From assembly GCA_964023275.1 (NCBI GenBank), contig OZ029914.1:14056341-14120340 (forward strand): a DNA stretch of 64,000 nucleotides, written 5' to 3'. Below, in pieces: positions 1-12,129 of this stretch. The position numbers were made by a program, and so were the translations under genes. Numbering within the stretch: the first letter of the stretch is position 1; each line of letters opens with the position of its first letter. The notes below the pieces were generated by a model, which was given only the letters and a program-made list of their open reading frames with translations, was not told where the DNA came from and made no database searches. The stretch is from Norana najaformis. Taxonomy: Eukaryota > Annelida > Clitellata > Crassiclitellata > Hormogastridae.

Positions 1-457
1 GAGAGATGCTGATGTCTAAAAGTTAGTTAGAAATTTGATCCATCATAATAAGTCAAGTCTGAAGAAATTTTAGTTACAACGTTAGAGTAGATATGGACTC
101 TAAAAAGCTCAGATGACCATAAAAAATTCACAGAACTATTTAGAAAATGAAATTCTTCTTCTTCCTCCTCTTCTTCTTCTTCTTCCTCCTCTTCTTCTTC
201 CTTCTGGCTGGAATTAATCCCTCCTATGGGAGGTGTCAGCCGCACGAATCCTTTTCCATTTGTTTCTATCTCCTGTATCTTCTTTCTTCAGTCTGAGAAG
301 CTTTAGGTCTTGCTGAATCATGTCTCCCATCTCTTCTTTTATCTTCTCCGACTGCGGCGTCCATAAATCTCTGCTGTCATAATTCTTTTAATGCACGACG
401 ATGATGACTAAGGATTAAGTATTAATGTTTGATTATGGTTTGTTTATTTCTCTAAAG

Positions 458-2342
458 CATTTCGCTGCTGGAAGTGCACAGTCTATCACAATAGATATGA
501 CTGCTGCGATGCTCACTTCAAGGGAGAATCAATGCTTTGTAATCAGACGCATCCAGTCTGTATCACAGAGCTTGTGTATTGGAGGGATACTGATTGTAAG
601 AAACTTATATCAATCGCCTAATGTTTATTTGCTTTTGCTGTTGTTGGCCATCTCTATATAATGAACTTCCGCTATCGTTTCGTTCAAGGGTCACTGTTGG
701 TGATAGAGCTCAGTTTGCTCGTTGTTTAAAGACGTTCTTATTTCCCCGGGGGTTCTCATACTGGAAGGGCCTCTGAGTAGTTTGTTCTGTAAGAAGTGCT
801 ATATAAGTTATCAAATACAATACGGTATAATAAAATATAATTTCCAAACTTGATGCAGATGATGGGATTTTTCAATGCCAGATTCGACATGGCCCAATAA
901 TTACGTTAAGAGGCAGAAAAGCAAGTCGATGAAAACGCTTTAAATGCAAGCTTATTGATTGAAATAATTACCTCTTCTATAGTAGTTTAGGAATTGATTG
1001 AAATAATTACCTCGTCTATAGTAGTTTAGGAAGTCAAAAGTATTTAACGAAAGACAGATAGACAGAAGGACGGGCGGACGGACTGACAGAAGGGCAGGGA
1101 TGGCAGAGTACATGTATAAGCAACTGCTATGAAGAACTTGAACGATTGGCTTGAGAGACAGACGAAGAAACAGAGAAAGAGAGAGAGACACAGACAGAGA
1201 AACTTATTGAAAATATAATGCAACATAGTAGCATCGCAGCGATTGGTCCCTAACCTGGAACAGACTGCCATGAGAATCGTCGACATGAGCTTCTTGCCCT
1301 TTCTGTACTTCTGTATCGCCAGCGATTGAAGTCAATTCTTTTTGATCGTTGTCTTCTGTTATCAGTTCGGGAGCACCTTTGCGTAGTTTTCTTAAAGAGG
1401 TGCTTTATAAATGTACAATTACGATTACGATAATAGTAAGTACAAAAAGACAAAATTGGAGTTTTCCTTTAACAAATACTTTGACTTTCTTGTGTAAGTT
1501 AGGAGTTCCTAACACATAGGCAGCATCAGTAAATTCCATGAAGGTCTTCATAGTCTCAAAGCACATGAATTTTCATCTTCATTACGCCTCTCAGATCGTG
1601 ATTTAAAACTAAAAGACTCATATTTTAACTGTCATTGATTCGCTGACATTCGCCAGATATTGCAAAGTTATGGTCATTGAATCCGAAATTGAAATACAAT
1701 GTATGTAGTTTACAGGGTATCGTAAGTGACCGTGCCGAAATGCACCGTTCATACAATAGTGTCAGTAGTTGTTCCTCAGATCAAAACTAGAGCTTCTGAT
1801 GCGTTTCTCTTGAAATGGCGCTATGTAAATTTGTTACGATCACAATTTAAAAAATTACAAAGAAACTTTACGCGACACTTAAGCTTTCTGTACGTACATA
1901 TTGTGACATGGTAGCGCTCACCTAATAACGCGGAGTGTACGGGTTCGAGCCTATTCTGAGCCTTTTCTGAGGCGGTTACTATGCAGGAACCATGATCAAG
2001 TCTTTCACTCAAATTGATCATTATAGTAGCGTTTAATCAATACATAAATTATAATTATATGGTGTAGATAATTTGTTGTTTGTTCATGTTATAGCGAGTT
2101 TGGTCCCAGTTCATTTCCGAAGAGGATGTGTTAATGAATCTGATGTGGTCGAAGCCGACGGGAAGTGTCATGACATTGAATTAGAAGACGGACTTTACCA
2201 AACTTGCATTGAAATATGCAAAGAAGGTGAATGCAACAAGGGAAAACTTGCGTTCCACTGCCGCAGAATTAAATTAGAACCCGAGTCCTCAAATGTTCGT
2301 TCTGCAAGAGATCGTGCGATGCGTATAAAGAACTTCCTTTGA
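458..2342 (+). CDS. Ly6/uPAR-like (LU domain) secreted protein, gene 0 of the array; exons 2 and 3 only (5' partial)
   Basis: Left-most member of the tandem family; its signal-peptide exon must lie left of the window. Exon 2 is 458-595 (138 bp, acceptor ctctaaag, donor gtaaga) and exon 3 is 2095-2342 (acceptor gttatag). Both introns are phase 1, as in the other copies. Exon 2 has the CWKC start, the YDCC pair and two further Cys; exon 3 has six Cys and ends the fold with CKEGECN, a variant of the CxxDxCN three-finger signature. The stop used by the paralogues (TATATAG) is here TATAAAG, so translation runs on for a few residues (KNFL). A Cys-adjacent NES site could be N-glycosylated. Fold and secretion are inferred from family pattern and paralogues; the ligand is unknown. 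Confidence 0.72.
1228..1440 (+). repeat. 3' end of a CR1/L2-type LINE (dispersed family with gattac tail)
   Basis: A degenerate LINE ORF end is followed by an untranslated end reading gaggtgctttataaatgtac and a short ATTACG repeat tail. The same ending recurs near 30.1, 35.7, 37.7, 50.4 and 53.27 kb, and inverted at 58.2 kb. Assignment to CR1/L2 rests on the 'GPxxWNxLP … FRKRLKTILF' type of terminal peptide in the better copies. Confidence 0.5.
1905..2060 (+). repeat. tRNA-derived SINE (family 1) in intron 2 of LU gene 0
   Basis: Degenerate copy. A box-B-like gggttcgagcc is followed by the family tail (ggcggttact, catgatcaagtctttcactc, gcgtttaatcaatac). It lies about 35 bp before exon 3, the same place as in the other four genes. 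Confidence 0.7.
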
Positions 2343-3984
2343 ATGACACTGTACAGCATCGCCTTTTATGGCTTCACAGTTGAAGCAATAGAGAGATTCG
2401 CTGCAACATTCTTTTAGTGATATCTTACTGCGCATATGTCTTTAAAATACTTTTAAAAATAGCATCAACAATACAGAATTATCGCCAATTGTCGGTTTCA
2501 AAAGTTAGTAAGGCTTTGCCAAAGCAACATATTTGAACTTACAAGCAACTCTATAATTCAACAGTTTTCCAACTGTTGTGACAAGACTTTCAATAACTAA
2601 CAATTGAACTTTTCGACCCCACGCCAGGAACATGAACTACGATTGCAGTGAATAAAAGGATTTGCATTACGGAACTGTACAGTTGTTTGCTTAATTTTCT
2701 ACTGCAAATTTTCATTCTACATTCTTTGAGCAACGCCATCAACATTTCCCATCGTCTACGCAATGGTTCTTTAAAGAATCAATCGGTTAGAACAAAAATA
2801 AGTCAACTTCTAAGAACGATGGTCTGAAGACCCAAGCGACATACCCTTGCCACTGAAAGATGCGGCAAAAAATTTTAATTTCGATAACTCACTGGCATCG
2901 GACCTCGTGAACAGTAAAGAAAGACCAAAGCTATAAAAGTCACATACACACGCAAACACACACAAATACACACATACACGCACGCATGCACTCGCACACT
3001 AAGAAACTTGCACATGCACCGAGCTATACAAAATTTATATCTAATAACGCATGCTTATTCTGGTCACAAACAATAGCAAATATTTTGAAAACTACACTGG
3101 CTTCTGGTTTGCATGGCTACGTAACTATTTCCTCTATTGTCCAGGATTTTTCGTCACAATTCTTAGACGCCCTCTTAGTCGTCTATTGTCATAAAATTTA
3201 AGTTAGAAAGTAAATAAGACGTTTGTTAACACGCCATGTGTCCATCGGCTAAACGAATAAGTAGGTTATTTAATCTAAATCCTATTAAAAGAACTCAACA
3301 CTTTCTGGCCACAGTAATTGTGCTTTATTATCAGAAAAATTGTGTCTACGGACGTTCTGGCTACATTATAATTCGCTGTTTCTAGACATTATTTTTGATT
3401 GCAGTCGGTTTAGGTCATACTTGTACGTTAATTCTAAAGACTTCTACAACAGCATTGAGATAGTGCAATGTAATCGATGATCCACGCTAGATGAATGTGA
3501 CAAGCGCACAAAACCTGGTTTAGTATGGTGAGAATCCTAAAAAAACAACTGTAGCAAGACATTAGCTTACGAGGAATGAAGTTTGATATAGACAGGCTTT
3601 AAATGGCCACCTTAAAGTCAAAACAAACTCATCACAGTGAAAGTCCGCATTAAAAAATAGTTCCAGAGTCGAAGAACCGTACTGGAAAACACCTCTCTTG
3701 TTCTTGGAACAGTCAAGGTCAACGGTGAAATATTTAATAGTTAGTATTCTGAGTAAGGGAAGAATTTGTGTGTAGTATCCTAGAGAGCAAAATACTATGT
3801 GTATTACTTAGACCATTACATTACAATGCATTTCACATGAATCCTGTAAACGTATCTTCTGTTGTACTACAGTAGAATGCTAGGCATCCGCATAAAATAT
3901 TTTCAGTTTTTGTTAAAGAGGCGCAGTGTAGAGCTCTGAGCCGATTTTGACTGCTTTATTAAAGAATATTGCAGATTATATTTC
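2343..3984. other. No gene seen; flank of LU gene 0
   Basis: AT-rich. Holds the 3' flank shared with other array units, a CA-rich microsatellite (about 2940-2998) and no ORF with recognisable homology. Confidence 0.6.
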
Positions 3985-6170
3985 TTTTTAGACGCCACGG
4001 ATCATTTAACCAACGCGTAATGCGTCTAAGAATTGCTGCTTATAAAGATGTCTAACGTAGGTAAGACATGATAAGATAAGATATGATAAATGAGCTACTA
4101 GTCATCCTGCAATCTGCTACACTTTTAGTTAGCTTATTACTTTATTTAACAAACAGGAACTAACATTATCATACCTTACTTTATCTGGTCTTACCTCGCA
4201 TTACCTTCTTGTCTTTGCTTTCTATTTTATATTGGAAACCGTATTGACTTTTTGACTTTTCATATAATCCTAAATAAAAATTATAAGTAAAACATCAAAT
4301 GACTTAAAACCAAAACCGTAAAAGGGACTTGTCTGGAGTTTTGCCAATGCGCTTCACTGCGAGGCTGCCGTCCAACGGCTATAAATTTATAACAGTCTGC
4401 CTGCATACACGACATCTGATACACAATCTTATAAATTTATAGCCCCTGTATAGGAGCTCGACTAGCATATGCTTAATCCTCGTTTTGTTATTTTTCTCTC
4501 TATGTGAGTTTTATTTGTTTTTGACAGAATCAACATTTCTCTTTCGTTTTAATCAATTTTATTTTAAACCAATAATTTTTTTAACTCAGGTTTATTCCAA
4601 TAATTTAAATTAATGGGACTTGCCTGGAGTTTTGCCAGTGCGCTACGCTGTGAGGTTTCCGTCCAACTCCTATTCATCCTCTATAAAAATAAAGGAGTCT
4701 TCCTGCATACACGACATTTGGTACACAATCTTATAAATTTATAGCCGCTCTATAGGAGTTCCAAAAGCAGGTGCTTAATCTTGGTTTTGTTATTTTTCTC
4801 TCTATATTTTGACAGAACCAACATTTCTCTTTCGTTTTAATCAGTTTTATTTCAATGCAATATTTTTCACGACATGTACAAGCTCTTGTTTTAAATGCTT
4901 GAAATGCTTTCCTTTAATGTCATAATCGCTGCAAAATTCAGTGCGATACTTAGAGTCCAACAACACACTAGAACCATATTCAGTTGGATTCCAGTTTGAA
5001 ATTCATACTTTTCTCGTAGACTGGGCTCATATCCTTAGGCCCTACACATTGATCTATTCGTTACAAATAATACAGTGTTACTCTTGCAATTTCGGCGGTA
5101 GCTCTTTGAAGCGTTGTCTGTTCTTATTTACATGTATACGTATGTAGCTATATGGTGCTTGTTCTGATTTTGGGGTTTAGTCATTTATTGGTAGAAAATC
5201 AACAACATATTATGATATTAACAAGAATCATTAAAACATCAAAATTCGCAGTGAACTGATCCATATAGTTATTCATTTTATTTCTTTCACCTAATTTGTA
5301 AAGAGGTATTAATTTAACAACTTTTATTTCTGTTGGAACAATTTCAGTGGAAAATGAACAGTTCATAATCGGGGCTAATGGTTCAGAAAAAACATGAATT
5401 ATGGCCTATCCTGCATTGGCACTAAACGGATCCATACAAACAAATGCAAGTTGTTCGTAGCTGCCTTGCAATGTCAATTTCTTCCTGATCACTTATGTAT
5501 ATATATATATATGAATGCATTTATGCACGTATCTCTCTATATATATGTATATCTATATGTATTTATCGAGGTTGAGTGTAGCTTGCGACTTGAACATAGT
5601 TTTTCGACAGTTAGGTTATGCTTATGCAATTGCGCCATTAGCCCAAAGAAGCGTGATCCTGGTGTTAAAGAAATTCAGCGGAAGAGCAAACACGATAACA
5701 ACCGCTGAACAACTGAGCAACCTTTTCTTAAATGTTCCGACAATTAATTGTCAATTTCACATTAGCATCAGAATTCGAACCGCGGATTTTATGTGAGAGG
5801 CACATGCCTTTTAGCAATCAGCTCTCACCATGTCACCCACGCTAATCTACGCTGCCTACGGTTAAGGTGCATTTTGGTTATTTAGTAGATAAATGGACTG
5901 CGTGGGCTTTTCATTTTTCTCACTATTTTGGGCCTATTACTCGTTCCTAAAGGCGGCTTCATATTTATGCCTAAGTTATATGAAATATGTGCTTTATTGT
6001 GACGGATATGCAAGATATCAGCTGCAGGATTCGAGAAAAGAAGAATCGCTAGAGATTAGAAAGATATGTTTATGGGCTTCAGAACATATAAAGCTAGTCG
6101 ATAAGCGCAGCACTTTCCTATTCGCCTGAATCTACTTGCAGTACTTTCGATAACAACAGGTAAGTCAATT
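3985..6170 (+). repeat. Array duplication block A (paralogous to 12130-14150)
   Basis: From agacgccacggatcattta through the TATA box and the relic exon 1, this block is collinear with 12130-14150. Inside it a roughly 300-bp segment starting gggacttgtctggag occurs twice (about 4324-4600 and 4615-4860) but once in block B (about 12470-12730). It is the 5' flank of an array gene. Confidence 0.75.
6087..6159 (+). pseudogene. Relic TATA box and decapitated exon 1 of an LU-family gene
   Basis: TATAAA (6087-6092) is followed almost directly by the exon-1 body (cgcagcactttcc … caacag|gtaagt). Against the intact copies, about 76 bp are missing, from the AAG after TATAAAGCTAGTCGAT to the AAG of the start region. 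This removes the 5' UTR and the ATG. One T is also lost in the hydrophobic part, shifting the frame. The donor gtaagt survives. No matching exons 2 and 3 lie between here and the next intact exon 1 at 7226. Confidence 0.75.
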
Positions 6171-7225
6171 TTAGCAGGTAAAATTGCGACATATTATTAA
6201 CAATTTCTTTAAAATTAAGCAGACTGCTCTTTGTACTCAATAACCTTACGTTGGGTTGCTGTGATCATGTTTGCATCACAACCCAATGATTTCTTGACCT
6301 CATGCTTTTTCTCGTAGGCATCATATGCGTAAGCCCTACATATGGATCTATTCGTTAAAAAATAATATTATCTCTCCCAATTTCAATGTCCGTTCTTTGA
6401 AGCGTTGTTTTGTCTTATATACATGTATGAGTATGTAAGTATATGGTGTTTGTGGTGTCTGTGGTGTCTGTGTATATGGTGTAAGTCTATGGTGTGAGTT
6501 TGAGATTTAGTTATTTAGTCAATTTAGTCAATTACTGACAGAACTTTAACATCATATTATCACAATATCAGCAATAAGCACAAATTCAAAATTCATAATG
6601 ATTAATGCAGAAGTCAAAAGGTAACCCAAATGGGTCAAATGGACCCGCTAAGGCTGGATTGCCCTTCTACCAGATAATATTTGCAGTAATAACAGTGATT
6701 TATTATTTTAAATGCATAACAAGTAGAAGTACAAATACAAAATGTATTTTTGGTTTATATAATACACAACTAAATTGTGTATTACATATATATTACAAAT
6801 TTTCATCTGTGGCGCCGGCATTTAAACCATGGAGGTAGATGTAAGAGGTAAAAGCTTAGCAACCAACTATCACAAGGTCACCCAAGCTAGCCTACGTGGC
6901 CCACGGTTGACGTGTATTTTGGTTATTTAGTGGATGCATGGACTGCGTGGGCTTTTTCATTTTACTCTATGTACACTTTTGGGCCTTTAAATCATCACTA
7001 GAGGCGACTTCATACTTCAGATGTTAGTTGTATAAAATATGTGCTTTATTGTGATGGAAATGCTAATTACCAGTTGCAGTTTTCGCGATAAAGTGAATCT
7101 CAATAGATTAGAAAGATGTGCTTATGTGTTTTGTAGCATAAATATTATTAAGCCAGTCGATAAACTGGAAGTGTCGTTGTTCTGAATTCCTTCCACTCGA
7201 TATTGCGACAAAGTCTTGAAAGATA

Positions 7226-10200
7226 ATGAAGCGCAGTACTTTCTTATTCTGCCTGAATCTACTTGCAGTACTTCCAGTAACAACAGGTAAGTCCATTTCA
7301 AAAGCCAAATTTTGACAGCATATTAGTAATTAATTATGATTAATTAATTATATTATTTACTATTAATGCGGTTGCTCCCTGTTTTCAATAACCCTTCGTT
7401 GGGTTGCTGTGTTCATGTTTGCGCCTCAGTCGAATGATTCCTTGAGCTGTGCACCATCCATTGAAAAAGTTTCTTTAGAGGTGTGTGTTACGTTTGCAAT
7501 TTACTTTATGTAGCTCATCATTTTTGTAGTCTTCATAACTATTGGTATTAATATAACAAACAATAGGTTGTGCAAATGTTAACCCTGGACATAATCGATA
7601 TTTTGCTGAACATTCGTTTACTTCACTGCGATGTTATTATTTACCTACAGCCTGTTTGGATTGTTGAAATCGGCAAATACCGAAATATTTATAATAATAC
7701 TACTACTAATAATAATAAAACTACTAGTACTACTACTACTAATAATAATAATATTATTAATAATATTAATATAATCAAGTATATATCTTCCTTCTTGTGG
7801 TTCTCTGCCCTTTAGGCAGGTTCATACGTCCAATGGCGCCATTCTTCACGGTGCTGAGCATCTCTTTTCAGTCCGCTATATCCATCCGTGATCATCCAGT
7901 CCAGCAACATCTGTCTAGGTCTTCCTCTTGTTTTTCGTCCCTCCATTCTTCCCTCGATAATAGTTCTTATGAGTGAGTCCCCTCTCATTATGTGGCCAAT
8001 CCATTTCCTCTGTCGACTTCTAATTGTTCCCACCAAAGATCTTTCTTCCTCTATTCTTTGCAGTATCTCCTCATTTGTAATGTGCTCCGTCCAACTGACT
8101 CTCTCCATCCTGCGCCATATCCACATCTCAAATGCTTCCAATCTTCTGATGTTTTCCTTTCTCAGAGTCCATGTTTCTGATCCATACAGAACCACGCTCC
8201 AAACCAAGGTTTTCACCAGTCGTTTCTTCAGGTTCCGATTTAGTTTCCCTCTCATTAGTTCCCTCCTTTTACAGAATGCGTCCTTTCCCATAGCTATTCT
8301 CCTTTTTATTTCAGCATGGCATTTCGTATCTTGTGTAACCACACTACCCAGGTAGCAGAATTCCCCGACCATTTCTATTTCTTCCCCATTTATAGGGATC
8401 CTGACTGTCGTTACCTCTTTTTTACTTATCTTCATAACCTTTGTCTTTTTGATGTTTATTTTCATTTCATATTCTGTCGAGACACTGTTCAGCCGGTCCA
8501 TCATTCTCTGCAGACCCTCCTGACTGCCCGCCAACATCGCCTGATCGTCCGCAAACCTCAGAGCATTCAGCAACCTGCCCCCCACCTTTATTCCCTCTGT
8601 CATGTCCTCCAATGCCTCTCTTATAAGTTCTTCAATGTATATATTGAAAAGCAGTGGTGAAATTGGGCAACCCTGTCTCACTCCTCTACCTATTTTTCCA
8701 GGCTCCGAGTATTCTCCTTCGATTCTTATCCTTACTTTCTGGCCCATGTACAGGTTTCCTATAAGCCTTCTGTCTTTCCAGTCCACACCCAGTCGTGTAA
8801 GTGCATGCATTAACTTCCTCCAGTCTACTCGATCAAATGCCTTCTCGTAATCCACAAAGCATACGTAAATGTCCTGACCATGTTGGAGATTTCTTTCTGC
8901 TAGTACCCTCAAGGCTCCAATTGCATCTCTTGTTCCTCTACCCTTCATGAACCCAAATTGATCCTCTCCTAGAAAGCCAGTTGCTTCTGTCTTAGCTTGT
9001 ATCCTTTTTTATATGTATATAAACAAGTATATATATATATTTAAAATGATGGAATCTAATGCGAGACTACATCGGATTTAGCCTTTTCGAACGATCTAGT
9101 ATGTATTATCTAATCTAATCTCATCTGATCTAATTCAATCTAATCTATCACTGATATATACATGAATTTAAAATTATGTATTATAATATGTATAAAGTGT
9201 TTTGATATAAATATGTCAGTCATATGAAAGTGTTTGAATGCCATTATTTTGTTACCATTATGTCAGTCTGGATCAAAGATATAAGAGCTAATGAGCGTTA
9301 AGTGTAAAAAAATTATTATCCGACAAAACTTTCGGTACATCAAGGCCATGTAATACTGATCCTGCTGTAACGGTGGCAAGGTATTCGAAAAAGGTAAGTC
9401 TTAAATTGAGAACGAAATTACAAAAGCGACTGAGCAGAAAGAACAGTTACAAAACCAAGGTCTTGCAACTCTCTATAGCGAAACTAAGTATTTAATATAC
9501 TTTTCAAGTGTCCATCTCTCATTTATTTATATTTATCCCTATGCCATTCCTGTTGTGAATGTACACAACTATGATAACCACGACGATGATGATCAAGGTT
9601 TAAGCATTCATGTTTGGTTATGGTTTGTTTATTTATGTAAAGCATTGCGATGCTGGACTTGCACTGTCTATCACAATGGATATGACTGCTGCGATGCTCA
9701 CTTCGAGAGACAATCAGCGCAATGCAATGAGACGCGTCCAGTCTGTATCACAGAGCTTGTGTATTGGAACAATAGTAGAGGTAAGGAACTTATGTCAATC
9801 ACTTGATGTTTATTTGCAGACCTGATGCAGATGATGGGATTTTTCAATGCCATATTTTTCAATATGGCCCAATAAAATGCACATATATATAGGTTTTGCA
9901 TAGCGACCGTATGGCCTCGACCCTGCTCATTTTACAGGGTCGAGATGTGGTGGTGGTGCTACACACCAAAAATGGCAAGAAGATTCATGATAAGACCACA
10001 AAAGAATCAAACACAACGACCTAGTAGTTCAAGAATTGGCCCCACTAATGAATTAATTGAAAAGTATGTAGATTTGTTGCGATTACAATATAAAATTATA
10101 ACTAAACCTTACGCGACACTTGAGCTATCTGCATGTACATAATGTATATTACACGTGTATTGTGCTTGAGCGTGTGTGTTTGTGTGGGTGTGTGTGTGTG

Positions 10201-10651
10201 TGTGTGATACGGTAGTCGATTGGTTCGAGCGCTAGCCTTGTTATACGGAATGCTCGAGTTCGAGCCTCTTCTTTGGCGATTACATTGTAGGGACCTTGAT
10301 CAAGTCCTTCACTCACAGTTGTTCAGCGATTGATATTTAGTCATTTGATATTGGCGCTTAATCAATGCAATTATATATATATATATATTTACATATATAT
10401 ATGGTGTAGATAATTTCTTGTTTGTTCATTTTCTAGACAGTCGGATGCCAGTTCATTTTCGAAGAGGATGTGCCGATGAATCAGAGGTGTACCCTGCCGA
10501 CGGTTTGTGTAAAGACTTTAAAATTGAACACATCCCTTACGAAGTTTGCACTGAAATGTGCAAAGAAGATAAATGTAACAAGGAAAAACTTGCGTTCCAC
10601 TGCCGCAGAATTGAATTAGAACCTGACTCCTCAAATGTTCGTTCTGCATGA
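7226..10651 (+). CDS. Ly6/uPAR-like (LU domain) secreted protein, gene 1
   Basis: Three exons: 7226-7286 (signal peptide, starting [16 protein letters not shown]), 9643-9780 and 10437-10651; 137 residues. All junctions are phase 1 (gtaagt and gtaagg donors; aaag and ctag acceptors). The mature protein starts near ALRCWTC, has YDCC in the first half and CKEDKCN in the second: CxxDxCN is the classic end of the three-finger/Ly6 fold. Twelve Cys in total are expected to form disulphides in the secretory pathway. There is no hydrophobic C-terminal tail, so a GPI anchor is unlikely and secretion is inferred. Compared with the paralogues, a TGA right after NVRSA shortens the C-terminus. Intron 1 is inflated by an RTE-like LINE. 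The TATA box conserved in the other copies is altered here. Ligand unknown. Confidence 0.82.
7690..9005 (-). mobile_element. 5'-truncated RTE-like non-LTR retrotransposon, reverse transcriptase and C-terminal region
   Basis: An uninterrupted reading frame runs on the minus strand from about 9005 to the stop at 7812; the first in-frame ATG is at 8948 but is internal. RT motifs in order: [12 protein letters not shown] (fingers), [13 protein letters not shown] (motif A), [12 protein letters not shown] (motif B), and FADD (motif C, catalytic Asp pair intact). The C-terminus has the [12 protein letters not shown] and [11 protein letters not shown] blocks common in RTE/CR1-type elements. The endonuclease is missing through 5' truncation. 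After the stop come a short hairpin (CTGCC…GGGCAG) and an AAT/ACT trinucleotide tail at 7690-7790, typical of RTE-type 3' ends. It lies antisense in intron 1 of LU gene 1. Clade assignment is by recall of motifs. Confidence 0.85.
10205..10375 (+). repeat. tRNA-derived SINE (family 1) in intron 2 of LU gene 1
   Basis: A tRNA-like head (gtcgattggttcgagcgc; box-B-like gagttcgagcc) is followed by the tail cttgatcaagtccttcactc and ggcgcttaatcaatgc. It sits about 60 bp before exon 3. A GT microsatellite (10170-10206) abuts its 5' end. Confidence 0.75.
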
Positions 10652-10709
10652 TATCGTTGGATGCGTATATAGAACTTTCCTTTGAATGGCAATATGACGA
10701 TCACATGAT

Positions 10710-10922
10710 GGAAACTAATAATGTTAAACTGGAAGAATGCATTCACTTGGTGTAATCTAATAGTGTTAAAATGGAAGGTTGCCATTCACTTTATGTATTC
10801 TAATAGTGTTAAAATGGAAGGTTGCCATTCACTTGATGTATTCTAATATTGTTAAACTGGAAGAATGCATTCACTTGATGTATTCTAATAATGCTAAACT
10901 GCAAGAATGCATTTGCTTGTGA
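10710..10922 (+). repeat. About 43-bp minisatellite, five degenerate copies, in the 3' flank of LU gene 1
   Basis: Repeats of the pattern ctaatagtgttaaaatggaa … attcacttgatgtatt. The paralogous genes carry a single copy of this segment after their stop (for example near 17170 and 23390), so it expanded locally here, probably within the 3' UTR. Confidence 0.8.
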
Positions 10923-11129
10923 CGCTAATGACTTGAAAATAAGAGCTCTTGCACTTTGTATCGTCGCTGTTCATTATGCAGGAAGGTTCCAAAATCGTGA
11001 CAGATTATTATAAATCGTGAAGATATGAGCACAAACAAAATTTAATAATATAATAATCAATCGAATCCTCTGTTTTCCCATTTCTCACATCTTAAACACA
11101 TCCCACACTAACCTCCCTAACGATAAAAA

Positions 11130-12100
11130 TGGCTACTGACAATATTTCTAAGGGCGCTGCGGTGGCAGCGCCCGTCGTTACGGCTGAAGGGGCGGCGAGT
11201 GTGGTGCCTGGGCTTGTTGAGTGTCCCAAGTGCTAACGATGCTTCAAAGGGTCAAAAAGGCTTTCGATCCATCAGCGAAGTGCCCACCCCGAGGAGTATC
11301 GCGCGGCACACCAGGTTCCTGTTAGAGTCAAGGCGAGATGGCCCCCGGAGGAAGAGAGCGTATGGTCCGAGGCCGACCTCCTTGCCTCTGGGGTGAAGCC
11401 GGCGCTCATAAACAGTCGATCGGCAGAGGTCTTTAAGGACAGGTCCCGCGAGTCAAACAAAGGGCTCCGCAAGAAGCAGGACTACAAGGACGAAGTCATA
11501 GCACGTGTAGCCCGGTTACGGGAACAGCAGCGAGATGCAGAGTCCGATGAGGATTCCCTGAGTGGGCCTGCCGAGGAAAGCTGTCCCGGTTCGAACTGGC
11601 GAAGGGAGGTCCTTCATTTTATCAGCGACGGCCTCCAAGAAGATAGAGGAGAGCCGGGCAGTAATCCCTCTTGTTGAGACCCTACATCAAGCCGTGCAGA
11701 GTGCGGAGAGAGTAACACCTGATGGTGATGCAGTTGCAAGGACGTTACTCGATAGTTGTGCAGAGGGACTAACCACTCCCCTCAAATCACGCCCGGAGAG
11801 GAAAGAGAGAAGCAAACCTCGAAAAGGGAGTTTAGGCAAAAAGCCGACAGGCCCTGACAGGCTGAGAACCGGCAAATCAAAGCGAAGGCTGAACACGAAG
11901 CGTCTTGCCCGCCAGATGGCATACGCTATGGTACAGAAAGCCTAACGCTCTAACCGTAAGAGGTGCGCTGAGATGGTCCTTGAGGGACAATGGGATCAGG
12001 AAGAGACGACATTGACTTTGATGGAACAAGAGGGATTTTGGAGATCCGTCTTCTGTTACTTGAAGATACAGTCGACCATCCCTGTCCTCTGTACAGCCAG
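11130..12100 (+). pseudogene. Fragment of an R2-like (R2/R4/NeSL group) non-LTR retrotransposon, N-terminal part
   Basis: An ATG at 11130 opens a frame encoding a C2H2 finger (CPKC, then RCFKGSKRLSIHQRSAHP) followed by a basic block with RW-PPEEE, the arrangement found N-terminal to the RT in R2-type elements. A stop replaces the residue after CPKC, and the frame shifts around 11560-11600. The frame then runs on through MAYAMVQKA, a further TAA, and RSNRKRCAEMVLEG … GFW, which resembles the block just before the RT domain in this group. It is cut off near 12120 where array block B begins, so RT and endonuclease are absent. Local GC is clearly higher than in the surroundings. Dead, by the stops and frameshift. 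Confidence 0.68.
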
Positions 12101-12129
12101 CAAGTGCAAGACAATAAGAAGACCATACA

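Noticed and set aside
149-210. Poly-Glu ORF on the minus strand at the left edge
   Set aside because: A TTC/TCC microsatellite, not a gene.
458-2342. Snake-type venom toxin identity for the LU genes
   Set aside because: Only the shared three-finger Cys pattern supports it. Many Ly6/uPAR relatives are not toxins, and nothing in the sequence shows toxicity.
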